A DNA stretch of 64,000 nucleotides from Cervus elaphus (GCF_910594005.1 NC_057819.1:128995669-129059668), one strand, 5' to 3'; shown: positions 20,814 through 32,247, numbered from the stretch's first letter. Program-made: numbers and translations. The notes: generated by a model from the letters alone, not told the origin.

Positions 20814-21022
20814 TGTTGTTGTTTAGTTGCTCAGCCATGTCCGACTCTTTGCGACCCCATGGGCTGTAGCCCACCAGGCCCCTCTGTCCATGGGGTTTCC
20901 CAGGCAAGGATACAGGAGTGGGTTGCCATTTCCTTCTCTAGGAGATATTCCCGACCCAGGGATCGAACCCAGGTCTCCTGCACTGGAGGTGAATTCTTTA
21001 CCATTGAACCACCAGGGAAGCC
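20814..21022 (-). repeat. Bov-tA SINE, full length
   Basis: TTGTTGTTTAGTTGCTCAGC through GGATCGAACCCAGGTCTCCT to CACCAGGGAAGCC. The flanks (CATTCCAGAAAAGGAGG and ACAAATAAATAAGGAAGTGA) look like an older interspersed repeat. Confidence 0.92.
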
Positions 21023-21029
21023 TGAAATG

Positions 21030-22539
21030 TAAATGGTAGACAAATAAATAAGGAAGTGACATAGTACATTGGAAGGTGATAAATGCCACAGAAAGGAGGA
21101 AAGTAACCAGGAAAGGGGGATGAGGAGTGTCTAGAGGGAGGTCAAGTGGGTCAGGACTTAGAAGAATGACCAGAGAGTCTGAGTTTCCTATTTCTCACCA
21201 GAGCATCCATCCAGTGGATTCTTAAAGAGGCAGCACTCCCCCCAGCCCCCTGTGATCAACAAGCCTTTCCTCTGATGGAGGAAACTACTGACTGTAGCTG
21301 CCCCCAGACCTCAGTTGATCCAGGAGCTTTGAAGCGCAGATGGCCCCTTTAAAGTGTCCAGAATGGCAGCGTGGAGGCTGGGCTTTTGCATCCCTGGGGA
21401 GGAGGTACGGCCTTGGGTGTCAGCTGCCAATACTCCCAGCAACTGGGGGGTGGGTGTGTTGGCCCCAGAAAGGTCTGGGCCGCACCCTTCCCAGGTGAGG
21501 AGGTCAGCTGAGTGGGATGATGCGTGTGAGGTCGTTGGCAAATGGCCAGGCCCACGAACGATGCTAAATAAATGGTGACTGGTCGTGTTCTGAAGGGTTG
21601 GTAGCCCCTCCCCTTGGAAACACTTTCTTTCCTTGGCGTCCAGGACCTCACAGGCTCCATCTCCCTCCTGCTTCCCTGGCACCATCGCTGGCCCCTCCTC
21701 CTCCCCTGACGTTTAAGTGCAGGTGTGTGTCCCGTCTTAGTCCGCGGACCGCTCTTCTCCACCAATTATGCACCCTCTCGTCCATTCTCTAGCCCTTAAA
21801 TACCGTTTATAACCTGAAGACTCTTAAAATTTTATCTCCAGCTTGGACCTCATGTTGAACTCCAGACTCATATATCCAACTGCCTACTCGATAACTCCAC
21901 TTGCACGTCTAATAGGCTGTGGCAGCCGTGGGAACGCTCCACTCACACCATTAATGGGAACAGGGTAACTGCCATCCCCAGACTGGCCTCACATGATGCT
22001 GTATCTGTGCATCTGTGGGCTTCCCCCAGCTTGTGACCGAGCATGGGCTGGGGCGGGGTAAGCCAGAGAGAAGTGGGTACAGTGCAGATCCACCCCTGTG
22101 GCATGTGGACACCCCCGCTGGCAGATTTTGGCTTGAGCACTCCCCAGGGACCTGGCTGAGCCCTTCTTAGAAATGTGCTGTGTCTGCAGACATCCTCCTC
22201 CCCAGTCTCCCTCTCCCATCTCTCTTCACAGGTGACCGTCCTGCATCTGGAAATCTCCTCTCTGACCCCTGCTCCCTCCCCTCCATCCTTCACAGCCATT
22301 TCCCCTGGAAGTCTCTTGCCCATCTGATCCTGTCTTGGCGTCTGCTCTGTGGAGGATCCAAGGCAACAGATTAGTATCTCAAACTTCAAATGTTCTAAAC
22401 CAAATCAACCAGCTCTCTCTCCCTTCCAGAAACCTACTGCTCCACCAGACCTCCAACCTCATGTTAATAAATGCCAGCTGTCTCCTGTTGCTCATGCCCC
22501 AAAGTGATGGCAGATCCTTGAGTCTCCTCTCTCTTCCAT
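21030..22539. other. Mostly unique sequence, no gene seen
   Basis: Frames such as minus 21349-21765 and 21943-22389 show no domain. From about 22180 the sequence becomes pyrimidine-rich and grades into an old LINE-like repeat. Confidence 0.4.
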
Positions 22540-23200
22540 TCTCCAGCCCAGCATCAAATCCCGTTGGCTCCCACTTCAGAGCTGGTCGAGGGTCAGACGA
22601 GCCTGGCTCTCCTCTGCACCAGCCTAAGCCGATGTCATCTCCCACCTGGATTGTTAAGCCCTGATCTCCAGACAGCCTGCTTCAGTCTTGCTCTGTCCCT
22701 CCCTCGAGCTGTTCTTAGCACATTGCTGAGTGATGCTTTCAAGATGTCAGATTGAATCTTGGGGGTCAGTGTCTCCCAGGTGACAGTCATGAGCCACATC
22801 GCCACCCTCACAGGTCCTCCCAACCCCCTCTAGTCTGTCCTCCACCCTGGAAGCCATGCACCATCCTTGCTGGTCATCTTCGGGCCAGCATCCACTTTGG
22901 GGCTCTCATCTATACGCTCCTGTCAGCACACTAATTCCCTCTTCTCCTTCATGGGTCTTCACCCAGGGGCCACCTTCTCAGGCTTCCCTGACCAACGCCC
23001 TGTTCCCCTTCCTGTCCAAACACTGACATCTATTTTTGCCTCTTAAATTGGTGTATTGGTCTGACTCCTGCCATTAGAACAGAAACACCATGGAGGCAGG
23101 AGTTGGGTTTCCTCTGCTCCCCACCCCCAGGCCCACCCAGGACCCGGGGCAGGGCAGACGCTCAATAAATATTTATTGAGAGAATAAAGAGCAAACTCAC
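22540..23200 (+). repeat. L2-like old LINE remnants
   Basis: CATCAAATCCCGTTGGCTCC, CCACCTTCTCAGGCTTCCCT and the end CAGACGCTCAATAAATATTT follow the order of the common L2-type 3' region. Strongly degraded; assignment by pattern only. Confidence 0.55.
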
Positions 23201-23704
23201 CAAAGGACCTGGTGCATAACAGGATTTGATAAATATTGGCTTTATAAAATTGTGTTTGCTTTTATTTCATAAAATTCAGGAGCCTGTAGAACAGAAACAA
23301 AAATAACCTATAATCCCACTGCTTTGATACCCCCTACGGACATCTTTAAAAAGATAAAAATAATACATGCAGACAGGTAGAAAATCCTATTAGGTATCAA
23401 AAGGCATAGGATGGAAGGAAAGAGCTTTCTGCCAGGACTCTGGCACCAGCCCAGCAGTTCCACCACCCTGCCCTGCCCTGATACCCCCTTCTTGGGGGCT
23501 GAGAAGGGCTCCTCTGTGGGGGACAGGGGCAGGTGTGCCCTGGGAAGAGGTTGGAGGCTTTGGGAAGCCCTGGGAACTAGGCTACAGGTGGGTTTAGCTT
23601 ATACTTTGGCCCACCAGCACAGATATAAGCCGGATCCTGTGACATTGACATTGTATGGTACCATTCCTCCACTGAGCGCTCTCTGCAGCTTCTGGAGCAT
23701 GTAG
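23201..23704. other. Unique sequence, no gene seen
   Basis: Includes a frame at 23411-23704 without recognised features. Confidence 0.4.
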
Positions 23705-23927
23705 GAGAAAGTCCACACTCTTCTATGGGTCTCTAGGACCCTGTGAGGTCTAATTCTCCAAGCCCTGCCTCCCCATCCCTCACTACATCCCAGCCACGCC
23801 TTCCCACGGCCTTCCCTGCCCCAGGGCCTTGGTATGTGCCGTGCTGTTCTCTCTGGAAAGCTTTCTTTCTCCTCATCACATGGCCGGCTCCCACTCAGCC
23901 TTCTCGTCTCAGCTGACGTTAGCAGTT
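23705..23927 (+). repeat. L2-like old LINE fragment
   Basis: GTCTCTAGGACCCTGTGAGG, CCCAGCCACGCCTTCCC and CCCCAGGGCCTTGGTATGTG resemble the mid part of the same old repeat type as 22540-23200. Confidence 0.5.
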
Positions 23928-24101
23928 CTCACACTTCAAGGAGCACCAGACTCTCCTGCAGAGCTGATGGAAACTTAGGTAGCAGGACCCCCTCGTCAGA
24001 GTTTCTGATTCAGCAGTTCTGGGACGACCTGAGACTGTTCAGTTCTCACAATTTCCCTGGTGCTGCTCTGTTGCTGGGGGGCCCCTACTTTGAGAACCAC
24101 T
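23928..24101 (+). mobile_element. MER5A-type hAT DNA transposon
   Basis: GCAGTTCTCACACTTCAAGG, CAGAGTTTCTGATTCAGCAG and the end CTACTTTGAGAACCACTG match the MER5A layout with its terminal inverted repeats. Confidence 0.8.
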
Positions 24102-24179
24102 GGGTTAAGTGAGGCTACTTTAAGATTCTGGCTTTACAGACACCCCTCCTCCCACTTTTCTTTTTTCCTTTAAAAAGTT

Positions 24180-24320
24180 TGTTGAAAAATTTAATGATTA
24201 TTATTAGTTGTGGCCTCACCACGCTGCATGTGGAACCTTAGTTCCCTCACCAGGGATCGAACCTGCAGCCTCTGCATTGGAAGCATGGAGTCTTAACCAC
24301 TGACCACCAAGGAAGCCCCT
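24180..24320 (-). repeat. CHR-type SINE
   Basis: ATTAGTTGTGGCCTCACCAC, CACCAGGGATCGAACCTGCA and GACCACCAAGGAAGCCCC are the antisense CHR body and head. Confidence 0.85.
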
Positions 24321-24559
24321 TCCCCACATTTCTAAGTTACGTCCCCCTGTAGCACCTTCTGCTTTTTCTTCACACCAAGTATTATCATACGATGATATAT
24401 TATGGTTATAATATTGTGGGTTTTGCATTGTAATTTTGTGTTGAAGGAATATCTTCTAATTTGCACCGGAGCAAGCATTTTGGTTTCCCGCCTCCATCCT
24501 TTCTTATGTTAAAATCGCAGCCAGGCCAATAAACAGATATTGTACAGAGTTAATCTCTC

Positions 24560-24830
24560 TTGCCTTTAGAAGAGAGGGAACTAACATTTACTGAATGCTC
24601 TTAAGCATCGTGCACTATTATGAAGGCTTCTAGAAGAATAATAACCAACAGTGACCTCTGTTTACTGAGCATCTATTCTGTGCTGGGAAACATACTTTGC
24701 AAGGAGGTATGGCTGTTTGGTTCATTTCTCTATCCCCAGTGCCTGGCCATAGTGATGCCTAATAAATATATATATATATATATTTAGTAAGTGATTTAAT
24801 GAGTAAAAATAAATGATTCTCCTACATGGA
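24560..24830. repeat. MIR/L2 fragments with a (TA)n run
   Basis: TAACATTTACTGAATGCTCT and CTGAGCATCTATTCTGTGCT are MIR-like. CCCCAGTGCCTGGCCATAGT and TAATAAATA resemble an L2 3' end. A (TA)n run lies at about 24768-24783. Confidence 0.55.
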
Positions 24831-24834
24831 ACTT

Positions 24835-26743
24835 TTCTTTCTTTCCTGGAGGATGGAGGGACTTCTTTCTGGGACTGGTTTTATAGACCTAGCTACTGTC
24901 TGGGGCTGTCTGTAAGGGGTTAGGAGGCTGGACTCCTTTAAGATCCTGAACCTGGTCTCACCTCTCCAGAAAGAATGAGGAGGAACCCTGGAAGCTCCGG
25001 GCATCTTCTAGCATCCTGCAGAGGTGATGGGGAAAGGCAGACACTCCCTCATCTAACAAAATAAAGGTAAAGAAGCAGGCGCGGGGACCCAGAGGCTGGT
25101 TTATGCCCCTTAAATGCAAAGCAGAAAATAACAGGAAGATCAAAGCAAGGCCGAAAAGGAGGAGACAGAAACATATAAGGAGGGCTCAGAGAGATGGAAA
25201 GGAAGGAGGCAGATAAAGAACATACAGGGAGGGGATGTCCACGCTGGAGCCTGGCTTCCCTCCCTAGGTGTCCATGGGCCACCTGCCAAATCAATTGATT
25301 ACATCTGTAGGCAGAGTTGCCTTTTTATTTCACACCAATTTTCATGGGCAGCGTAAGATAAAAATGGAAGAGGTGAAGTGAATGGGGAAAGATGATTGAA
25401 TGTTGATGTAAAAAGGGAAGGTGTGAGGAAGGGAGGGCTGATCGGACGCCCAGCTACCCGGGATTGTTGGGGAGTGTGGGTGGTATCTTCCGCCCCTTTA
25501 AGTTTTTCTTTCCTTTCTTTCTTTATATATTTTTTGAAAACCCGGTTTCCCAGTGAATCGCTGGTCACAGTTCCTGCTTGGCAATAGGAACTGGTGTGCC
25601 CAGGGCCCAGGAAGCTCGACTCTATGCTGCCACCACACCTCCCACCCCGATTCCATCCCATACTCGGAATTTGAAGACTTGGGGACTGAGTACCCGGGGC
25701 ATGAGGAGGGTGATGTCTCACTGTCTGAACTAGACTCATCCTCTCCTGCTCCCGCAGCCTCAGTTTCCCCACCTGGGCTGCTGTGATGGTAACTCACTTG
25801 GCCGTGACACAGGGGAGCTCTAACAGGTGAGAAGTTCGAGATGTACTCTGCAAAAGAAAGGACTACAAGCAGGCTTCCTAATCTGAGCAAATAAAAATCA
25901 AACACTGCAAAGCAAAAGGAACAGCCCCTCCCCGGAATGGGTACATCTGTCTGTCCATCATGGACTGGCCTTTGTGGGCTCTCAAGGGCTCCCCTGGAAG
26001 GGTCCTCCATCCACTGAGCTGTGGCTTCAAAGGCCAGGTGGCTGGCTCTGGCGTCTCGGTCCTAGAAACTCTTTGTTTTAAGCCTACCATTTGGAACATT
26101 TGGGGAGTAGGGCCCTATCAAAAGCCCTTCTGCTAAGAACTGGCTTCCAAATCCGAAGACAGTGTTCCCCATGGGATCAGAGGCAAAGGGGGGCCAGAAA
26201 CTACCCCTCCCAGCTTCCCCTCCTCCATCCCAAAGCCACCAGAAGCACGTGGTTATTGGAACTCGCCCCTCTGTGCTGTTAAGGCGGAGCCAAAGGGCGA
26301 GAGCGGGAGGCCCCGGGCTGCAACATCTCGCTGAGTGGGGTTGGTGGTCTTTCTGTGCCAGGCCATTGAGGTAGCTCTGCTCAAAGACGTCAATCCCTGA
26401 TCCAGAAAAGGCAAAGGAGGGCACCACCCACTACCTACACGGCCTGTGCTTACTTTCATCAGTGAGGCAGGCAGTGACCTGAGACGGAGACAGTGACATG
26501 GGGACAAGACGCTGAGACGCATGCTGTCCATCAGGGGTCTGCAATCTCTCTGGACAGGGGGTTGAGCATCCCTGAGGCTCTTTATGATCCTCCAGACCCA
26601 CAAAGCCGGTGCTGAGAAGGGCCACAGTGCCCACTGAACAGCTGAGAAAAGCAAGGCCTGGAATGGGATGTGTCAGTGAGCTCAGAGCCCACTGGAGGCA
26701 GAGAGGAGGTTTGAATCTGGGTTTGCCTACCAGGGGGTTTCTG
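24835..26743. other. Mostly unique sequence, no supported gene
   Basis: The longest frames (minus 25498-26010, 170 codons; minus 25299-25772) contain no domain I recognise. A weak MIR piece lies at about 26610-26735 (GGAGGTTTGAATCTGGGTTT). Confidence 0.4.
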
Positions 26744-26780
26744 TGTGTATGTGTGAGTGTGTGTGTGTGTGTGTGTGTGA

Positions 26781-26822
<42 letters not shown>
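26744..26822. repeat. (GT)n microsatellite
   Basis: Nearly pure GT over about 80 bp with a few GA interruptions. The Cys/Val and His/Thr frames here are repeat translation. Confidence 0.95.
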
Positions 26823-27360
26823 AAGGGCGGGGGACTCTGCACAGGATGCCTTTCAACGAAGCAGTCGGATTGAGAGGCCCTTATTTCCAGGCCAAGGTGA
26901 GCGCCTAGGACAAGAGGCAGAGATGACAGGTATGTTTGCCTCGTACACTCAGAACACGACCTGCCTGGGAAGGAACGTGTGTGGGGTTTCGTGAAACACC
27001 TGATGAAGCTGTTGCTCGTATTTCCTCTTTACAGCTGTCTGTGCTGGGTGCTCAGGGGCCTCTTGTGAGAACCTGGTGCCCAGAGCCTGTCTCTCAGCCC
27101 GCCGGATGACAGCTCCTCTGGCCCCATCCCCTAGGGATGCAGGAGGCTGGGCTGGGGTCCGCTTAACTCTGCATCCTCCTGACACCGGCATGGTGCACGC
27201 CATGAGCCGCCTACCCAGCTCTGAGTTCCCAGAGAGAGGAAGGCGTCCTGCGGGAGGCAGCCGGGTGGTTGTGTCAGGGGCCCTTCCCTTGCTCACGTTG
27301 GGGAGTGGGCCGCTGCGACTCCAGGCAGCTCCCGAATAGCATTGCACTTTCCCACATGCT
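26823..27360. other. Unique sequence, no gene seen
   Basis: The minus frame 26949-27347 (132 codons) has no domain. Confidence 0.4.
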
Positions 27361-27384
27361 TTTTCTTTCTTTCTTTCTTTTTTT

Positions 27385-27545
27385 TTTTAAGGTTTATTTA
27401 TTTGACAGCACTCAGTCTTAGTTGTGGTGTGCAGATTCTTTTAGTTGCGGCATGTGGGATCCAGTTCCCTGACCAGGGCTAGAACCCTGGCCCCCTGCAC
27501 TGGGAGTGCAGAGTCTTAGCCCCTAGACTGCCAAGGATGTCTCTC
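27385..27545 (-). repeat. CHR-type SINE
   Basis: AAGGTTTATTTATTTGACAG, CTTAGTTGTGGTGTGCAG, GTTCCCTGACCAGGGCTAGA and CCTAGACTGCCAAGGATG are antisense. A (TTTC)n/T-run at 27361-27391 precedes it. Confidence 0.85.
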
Positions 27546-27788
27546 CTTGTGCTTTTTCAAAGTCCCGGGTGACAACATATATATCCAGGGTGGGGTGGAG
27601 GGGGAGTGGGTCCTAGCTTTTCATCTGAGATCTTGAAGCAGAGGTTGGTGCCCAGCAAACAGAACACAGAGAGGAGAGGAATTCGGGTATGAATTCTACT
27701 TTCGCTGATTGGCAGGTGTCACTGACCGTGGCAGACCCTGTCAGTGGCCTCCCCACCCGCCGCCTCTTCGACCCACCCGGAGGTCACC

Positions 27789-27911
27789 ATGGCCGTGATG
27801 GACAGACCGCGTACCTGCAGAAAGCTTCCCAGCCCAACACCTGCCCTCCTGTTCCTGGGGCTGTTCTTTGGCTCTGCTAGTGAGTTTAGCCCACACGGCA
27901 GGCAGAAGTGA
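27789..27911 (+). CDS. Short signal-peptide-like frame, possible first exon
   Basis: A 40-codon frame too short for normal ORF lists. The start has a near-ideal Kozak context (GGTCACCATGG). Residues 6-12 are basic (R-P-R-T-C-R-K), followed by a hydrophobic stretch ALLFLGLFFG at residues 19-28 and small residues S-A-S, which is the layout of a secretory signal peptide. A strong donor-like GTGAGT begins at 27880, so an exon could end at 27879 in phase 1 after 30 codons. An inverted CCAAT box (GATTGG) lies at 27707-27712. I see no matching downstream exon and do not recognise a gene. It may be a first exon of an unseen gene, a micropeptide or chance. Confidence 0.2.
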   Translation: MAVMDRPRTCRKLPSPTPALLFLGLFFGSASEFSPHGRQK

Positions 27912-27989
27912 CGGGAGTGAGATCCTTAAGCTACGGGCTCTCAACCCTGAGCTACAGGAGCTCATGGAGAAACGCGTGGCTCCCTTGCA

Positions 27990-28065
27990 TGTTCTGCAGC
28001 CTCTTAATTGGCCGGGTGGCCCACGGTGGAAACCCACTCATTAATTCTCCTTAATTAGCTTTCCT
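27990..28065. promoter_or_regulatory. Homeodomain-motif cluster in unique DNA
   Basis: Three TTAATT cores occur within 55 bp at 28004-28009, 28041-28046 and 28051-28056 (the last extends to TTAATTAG). They lie in CCGGGTGGCCCACGGTGG-type unique sequence. This suggests a small conserved regulatory element; conservation cannot be tested here. Confidence 0.35.
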
Positions 28066-28653
28066 CTCTTCCCTTTCTCTCTTCTCCACTCCCTCCCCAT
28101 GCTTCTTGGAACCTACTCCAAAATAAATGACTTGCACTCACATCCTTGCCCAAAGGCATGCTTCTAGGAGAACTCAAACTTAAACACCAGCTCCCTGGTT
28201 TTAGTGGAGGCCTGTGGGGTCCAGAGATCTGGGCATCCTAGCCACGTGATACAAGGCTTGTCCCATCACCTCTTGGAGCCTCTATTTTCAGATTTGTAAG
28301 GTAAGGGTTAGTGCTCTGCAGTTCTATAAAAGTCTGTTTCTTAATCATTGAAACATTATATTCATTCAGGGTTGCCACAGAGTAAAACATAGACTATATT
28401 CTATTCATCTAGATTGCAAGATTAAAGATCAATACAGCATTGCATAGAAGCAAGTGTTCAATTGGGTAACAGATTCTAAATAGAGCTGGGAATCAGAGAA
28501 AGGAAAGAAGTAGTCAGAGAAGGCTTCCTGTGAGTGGGGAAGTTTGAGCTAGGCCTTAAAGGATGGGTGAATCCAGGTAGGTTGGGGTCCATGCAGGGGA
28601 CTGGACCATGAGAAGAGGCTTAGACCACAGTCTGAGGGTGCAGGTACATTCAT
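28066..28653. other. Unique sequence, no gene seen
   Basis: No repeat consensus or exon-like frame recognised between the homeodomain cluster and the MLT1 LTR. Confidence 0.4.
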
Positions 28654-29052
28654 TGCTATGGACTGAATGTTTGTAACCTCTTCCCCAAATCCACATGTTA
28701 AAGCCCCAGCCCCCTGTAATGTGATGGTGTTAGGAGAGGGGGGCCTTTGGAGGTAATTAGGTGTATGTGAGGTCATGAGGGTGGGGTCCTCATGTTGGGA
28801 TTAGTGTCCTTCAAAGAAGAGGAAGAGGGATCCAAGCTTTTTCATTCTTTCCCATCTGAGAACACAGCAAGAAGGAGGAGGCTGTCTACAAGCCAGGGAA
28901 AGCGACCTCCCCGGGAACTGAATCTGCTGGCATCTTGATCTTGAACTTCCCGATCTCCAGAACTGTGAGAAAGAAATGGCTGTTGTTTAATCCCCTTCTC
29001 CCCCTGCCCAATCTATGGTATTTTGTTACAGCAGCTTGAGCTGACTAAGACA
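28654..29052 (+). mobile_element. MLT1 (MaLR) solo LTR
   Basis: Near full-length sense LTR: TGCTATGGACTGAATGTTTG, TTGGAGGTAATTAGGTGTAT, GTGTCCTTCAAAGAAGAGGA, GATCTCCAGAACTGTGAGAA and the end GAGCTGACTAAGACA. No internal MaLR sequence on either side. Confidence 0.88.
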
Positions 29053-29689
29053 CCTATCATGGAGCTTCTTCAATTCTGGGTGAATAGCAATGGATCACCA
29101 CCCCTTACATGCACGGTTACCTGGCAGGTGTTAGGTTTGTATGCATGTTTATTTTTCAACGAGTATCCATAATTTTCTAGAAAGAAGGAGCGACTGGAGT
29201 GTATGGATAGTTTAATAAAAACACACCATTCATCCACTTCCCTTCTCATCTCATTACGTTTCATTACATCCTCATCCCCCCTACTTCCTACTCCATCCCT
29301 TGTCTCCCCATGTGGGGACTTTGGAGACCAGTCTTGTTGGCACAGCGATTTGGCAGAGGCTGAAGGATGCTGAGGCTCTGGCCACTAAGAACCTCAGAGG
29401 TAGGAGATTTTGGACCTCAAAATGCAAATAGTCTAAGAGGCTCTGATTAAGGAAGCAGCTTAGACACTGTTGTTTCTAGAAGGAACAGAAGACACCATTT
29501 TGCTGTCTATGGCTTGTATCAGGACTCGCTAGGAAAACTGCTCTCCTTTGCCTGCTGGGCTGGAGGCCAATCCTACCAGAGCAGTGGCAGCCAGTTGGGT
29601 ACCCAGGACTCTTACACCAACTTTGAGCTGAACTGTCTCCTGTCTATTTTGACTCTGGTCTCTTGGCCACTTTGAGAGGCAATAAATAT
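29053..29689. other. Unique sequence, no gene seen
   Basis: No repeat or exon recognised. The minus frames 29070-29264 and 29529-29750 are short. Confidence 0.4.
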
Positions 29690-29894
29690 AGTGGCTTAGA
29701 GCACAGATACTGGAAGCCAAGCAGCCTGGGTAAAACCTGGGTGCCGCCATCTAGGGGCTGTGGGGGCTATTAAATTTCTTAACACCTCTGTGCCTCAGCT
29801 TCCCCACCTGTACTGTGAGTATGAGGACAGTGACGATCTCATGGGGTTGCTGTGATGATGAGTTACAAGTGAAGAGCTCTAAACAACTGTTAGC
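29690..29894 (+). repeat. MIR SINE
   Basis: TAGTGGCTTAGAGCACAGAT, CTCTGTGCCTCAGCTTCCCC and GTTGCTGTGATGATGAG, in MIR sense order. Confidence 0.8.
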
Positions 29895-30082
29895 CACCAT
29901 CAATCGTCATCACCACCACCATCACCATCAACAGCAGCAGCATCACCATCATCAACATCTTCATCACCCTCAGCATCGCCACCATCATCAACATTCTCTA
30001 TCGCCACCATCATCAACGTCTCTATCACCACCATCACCAACATCTCCATCGGCCTTTCTACCACCATCATCATCATCTATCC
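29895..30082 (+). repeat. Imperfect CAT/CAC trinucleotide array
   Basis: About 190 bp of ATC/ACC/AAC triplets (ATCACCACCACCATCACCAT and variants). The open frame at 29815-30186 runs through it as His/Gln/Ser/Pro and is repeat translation. The array directly follows the MIR. Confidence 0.9.
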
Positions 30083-30483
30083 TTACAGGAAATGGGGAAT
30101 CTGGTACTCAGGATTGGATTCCCGGGGACACATGCTCCAAAGGGAAATTCAGGCTCAGTGGAAGGAGCCAAAGGTCAATTGCCTGAGGACGTGCTCAGCC
30201 TACCCGGCCAGTGGCAGCTTCACTCAGAGCAGAACTGATACTTGCGCTCCTTTGAGCCCTGAACTGCTGCCCTGGCTCTTGGTCGGTCAGCGGTGGCCTT
30301 CCCCCACCAGGCTGGCTTCCCATCTTTCGCATTGGTCTAGGGTAGGACCGACTGGGCAGGTGCTGCGTGGCTCCAGGGCCCTGATAAGCCATAGGAAGGT
30401 TTAGCAACTCTCTCCTGGCCGGCCAGAACCATGCCCTCCCAGCAAGTGTACTTGCTCTCTCTCCCTCCTTCCCCCTTCTCTGC

Positions 30484-30720
30484 CTGAGTTCCCGCCGAGG
30501 AGGCCAAGGCGGGAGGTCTAATACTGCCTGGCTAATGGCTTATAGATCGTTGGCACATCAGGCCCGATGGAAGTGTCTGTTAAGCTTGGCATTGGGAGCC
30601 TGAGTCAAATGGCCTGAGACAGATTTATGGCCATCTTCCAGGCCACGCCAGGAAAACGCTCCCTGACAGCCCTCCAGGACTCACACGCTTGGAAAACCAG
30701 GAGGGATAGAGGGAGCGTCT
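30484..30720. promoter_or_regulatory. Unique block with possible enhancer character
   Basis: GTTCCCGCCGAGGAGGCCAA, CTGGCTAATGGCTTATAGAT and GGCCTGAGACAGATTTATGG are non-repetitive and balanced in composition. It looks like conserved non-coding DNA, judged by appearance only. Confidence 0.3.
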
Positions 30721-30988
30721 CCCGGCGGCACTTGGAACCCCACGGCCTCAACCACAGTGCAGGATACCTCCAAGGTCAGAATGGAGTTGCCTGAGTGTGA
30801 CATGGGGTTTGAGCAGAGGCCAGATGTCTGGATTTACCCAGAAATGAGTCCAGGAAGACTAACTAATTAGCACCAATTTAGAAAGAGGCCAGATTGACCT
30901 AGTGAAAAATTCTGAATTATGGAATTGTTAAACACAGTTTTATCACCTTCAAGAAAATAGACTGCACTAGATTCTTCTAGAGAGCACC

Positions 30989-30990
<2 letters not shown>

Positions 30991-31038
<48 letters not shown>

Positions 31039-31050
31039 CAGAGACACAGA
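30991..31050. repeat. (TG)n(AG)n compound microsatellite
   Basis: About 17 GT units run into AG/ACAG units. Confidence 0.95.
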
Positions 31051-31780
31051 GACAGAGTGCTTATTCTTGCCCGGAGGAAATTCCCCATGTGCCAGGGAAA
31101 TGGGTGATCTACAGTTGTATTACTTGGCATTTAGTAAAATTAAATTATCAAAATGGCGATACAAAGGTTCTTGGGGACCTACTAGAATGAGCAGATGAAT
31201 GATGTGCAATTGCCCATCAACATGTTTGCATGCCAACTGGCACTTCTGCTGGGTGTGCGTGCTGCTTGCTCTTTCCTGTGGGTTAAACGCCTCCCTTGCA
31301 CTCTGGTTCCCGCCTCCCCCTGCTGTTCTCCCATCCCGGCTCCTACCTTGCACAGGTGAATGTCCAGCCCACCACGGCTGCTCCTCTGGGCTGGAAACCT
31401 GCTCATTCACCGGTGAACAGAGCACAGAGGAGCTCTTGGAGTGTTTGGAGTTCTGGAGTCTGCGCTGTCTCCTTGCCCTTGGAGGCTGGGTTTTTCCCTA
31501 CCAGCTCGAAAGAATTTGCTAAGAGCACAGAGACAGTCTCTCTGTCTTGTCAAGAGTTTTCAGAGCTGGGGTCCTCTCCTCTCTCCCCTCACTCACATCC
31601 AAGGAAGAGGTCTGGCATTTCCATCTCCTTGGCTGGCAAATTGTAAATTTGGGTCTGAGCAGAAAATATAGTGACATCAAGGTTATACGGTCCCCAGCTG
31701 ACAAGACAGATAACTCTCAGCAATCCGGCAGTTTCCATCTCCACCTGGTCTCCTCTCTCTGCTCTGCTCTTTCTTTCAAC
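31051..31780. other. Unique sequence, no gene seen
   Basis: Overlapping frames at 31199-31522, 31296-31646 and minus 31120-31425 lack recognised domains. The leucine/cysteine-rich plus frame at 31199 has no clear signal-peptide or exon context. Confidence 0.4.
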
Positions 31781-31799
31781 CTTTTTTTTTTTTTTTAAA

Positions 31800-32030
31800 G
31801 AAAACATTTTTAGAGACTTTAATAACTGTGGAAGGATGCTGTAAGGTGGGCAGGGAAATCGATCATTTTTATTCGGTTGTGCGCGATAAAATGTAAGTTT
31901 GGACAATAAATCTTCTTACCTTGAGGGGAAAGAACAGCGTGCCTGGCCATTAACACAACTCCCATTTTGGAGATTTTAATGAATGAGTGAAGGTCTGGTC
32001 TGAGTAATTGATGGCTCCCACCTCCCCGCC
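31800..32030. promoter_or_regulatory. Unique AT-rich block with homeodomain/SOX-like motifs
   Basis: ACTTTAATAACTGTGG, TTGGACAATAAATCTTC, GGCCATTAACACAACTC and TAATTG at 32005-32010 are spaced through about 200 bp without repeat similarity. The CpGs in TTGTGCGCGATAAAATG persist in AT-rich DNA. Candidate enhancer, not tested. Confidence 0.35.
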
Positions 32031-32154
32031 GGGACTATGGGTTTCAGACTCAGGCTTCGGCTGGGAATGGGGCTTCCATTCTGTCTCCAGTCCAGGCAAC
32101 TGCTGGTTCCCAGTCTCCCTCTCTTTTCTGGTGCTGATCTTCTGTTAGTTCTTT

Positions 32155-32247
32155 TATTTTGCTTTTAGATTAATTTTTATTGGAGTATAGTTGCTTTACA
32201 ACGTTGTGTAAGTTTCTCCTATACAGCAAAGTGATTCACTAAATACA
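32155..32247 (-). mobile_element. L1 3' end fragment
   Basis: TAATTTTTATTGGAGTATAG and CAACGTTGTGTAAGTTTCTC with CAGCAAAGTGATTCAC are antisense artiodactyl L1 3' UTR. Confidence 0.8.

Noticed and set aside
25498..26010. 170-codon minus-strand frame and the overlapping acidic plus frame at 25553-25786
   Set aside because: Both strands are open, there is no domain, and MIR-like sequence lies in the plus frame's end.
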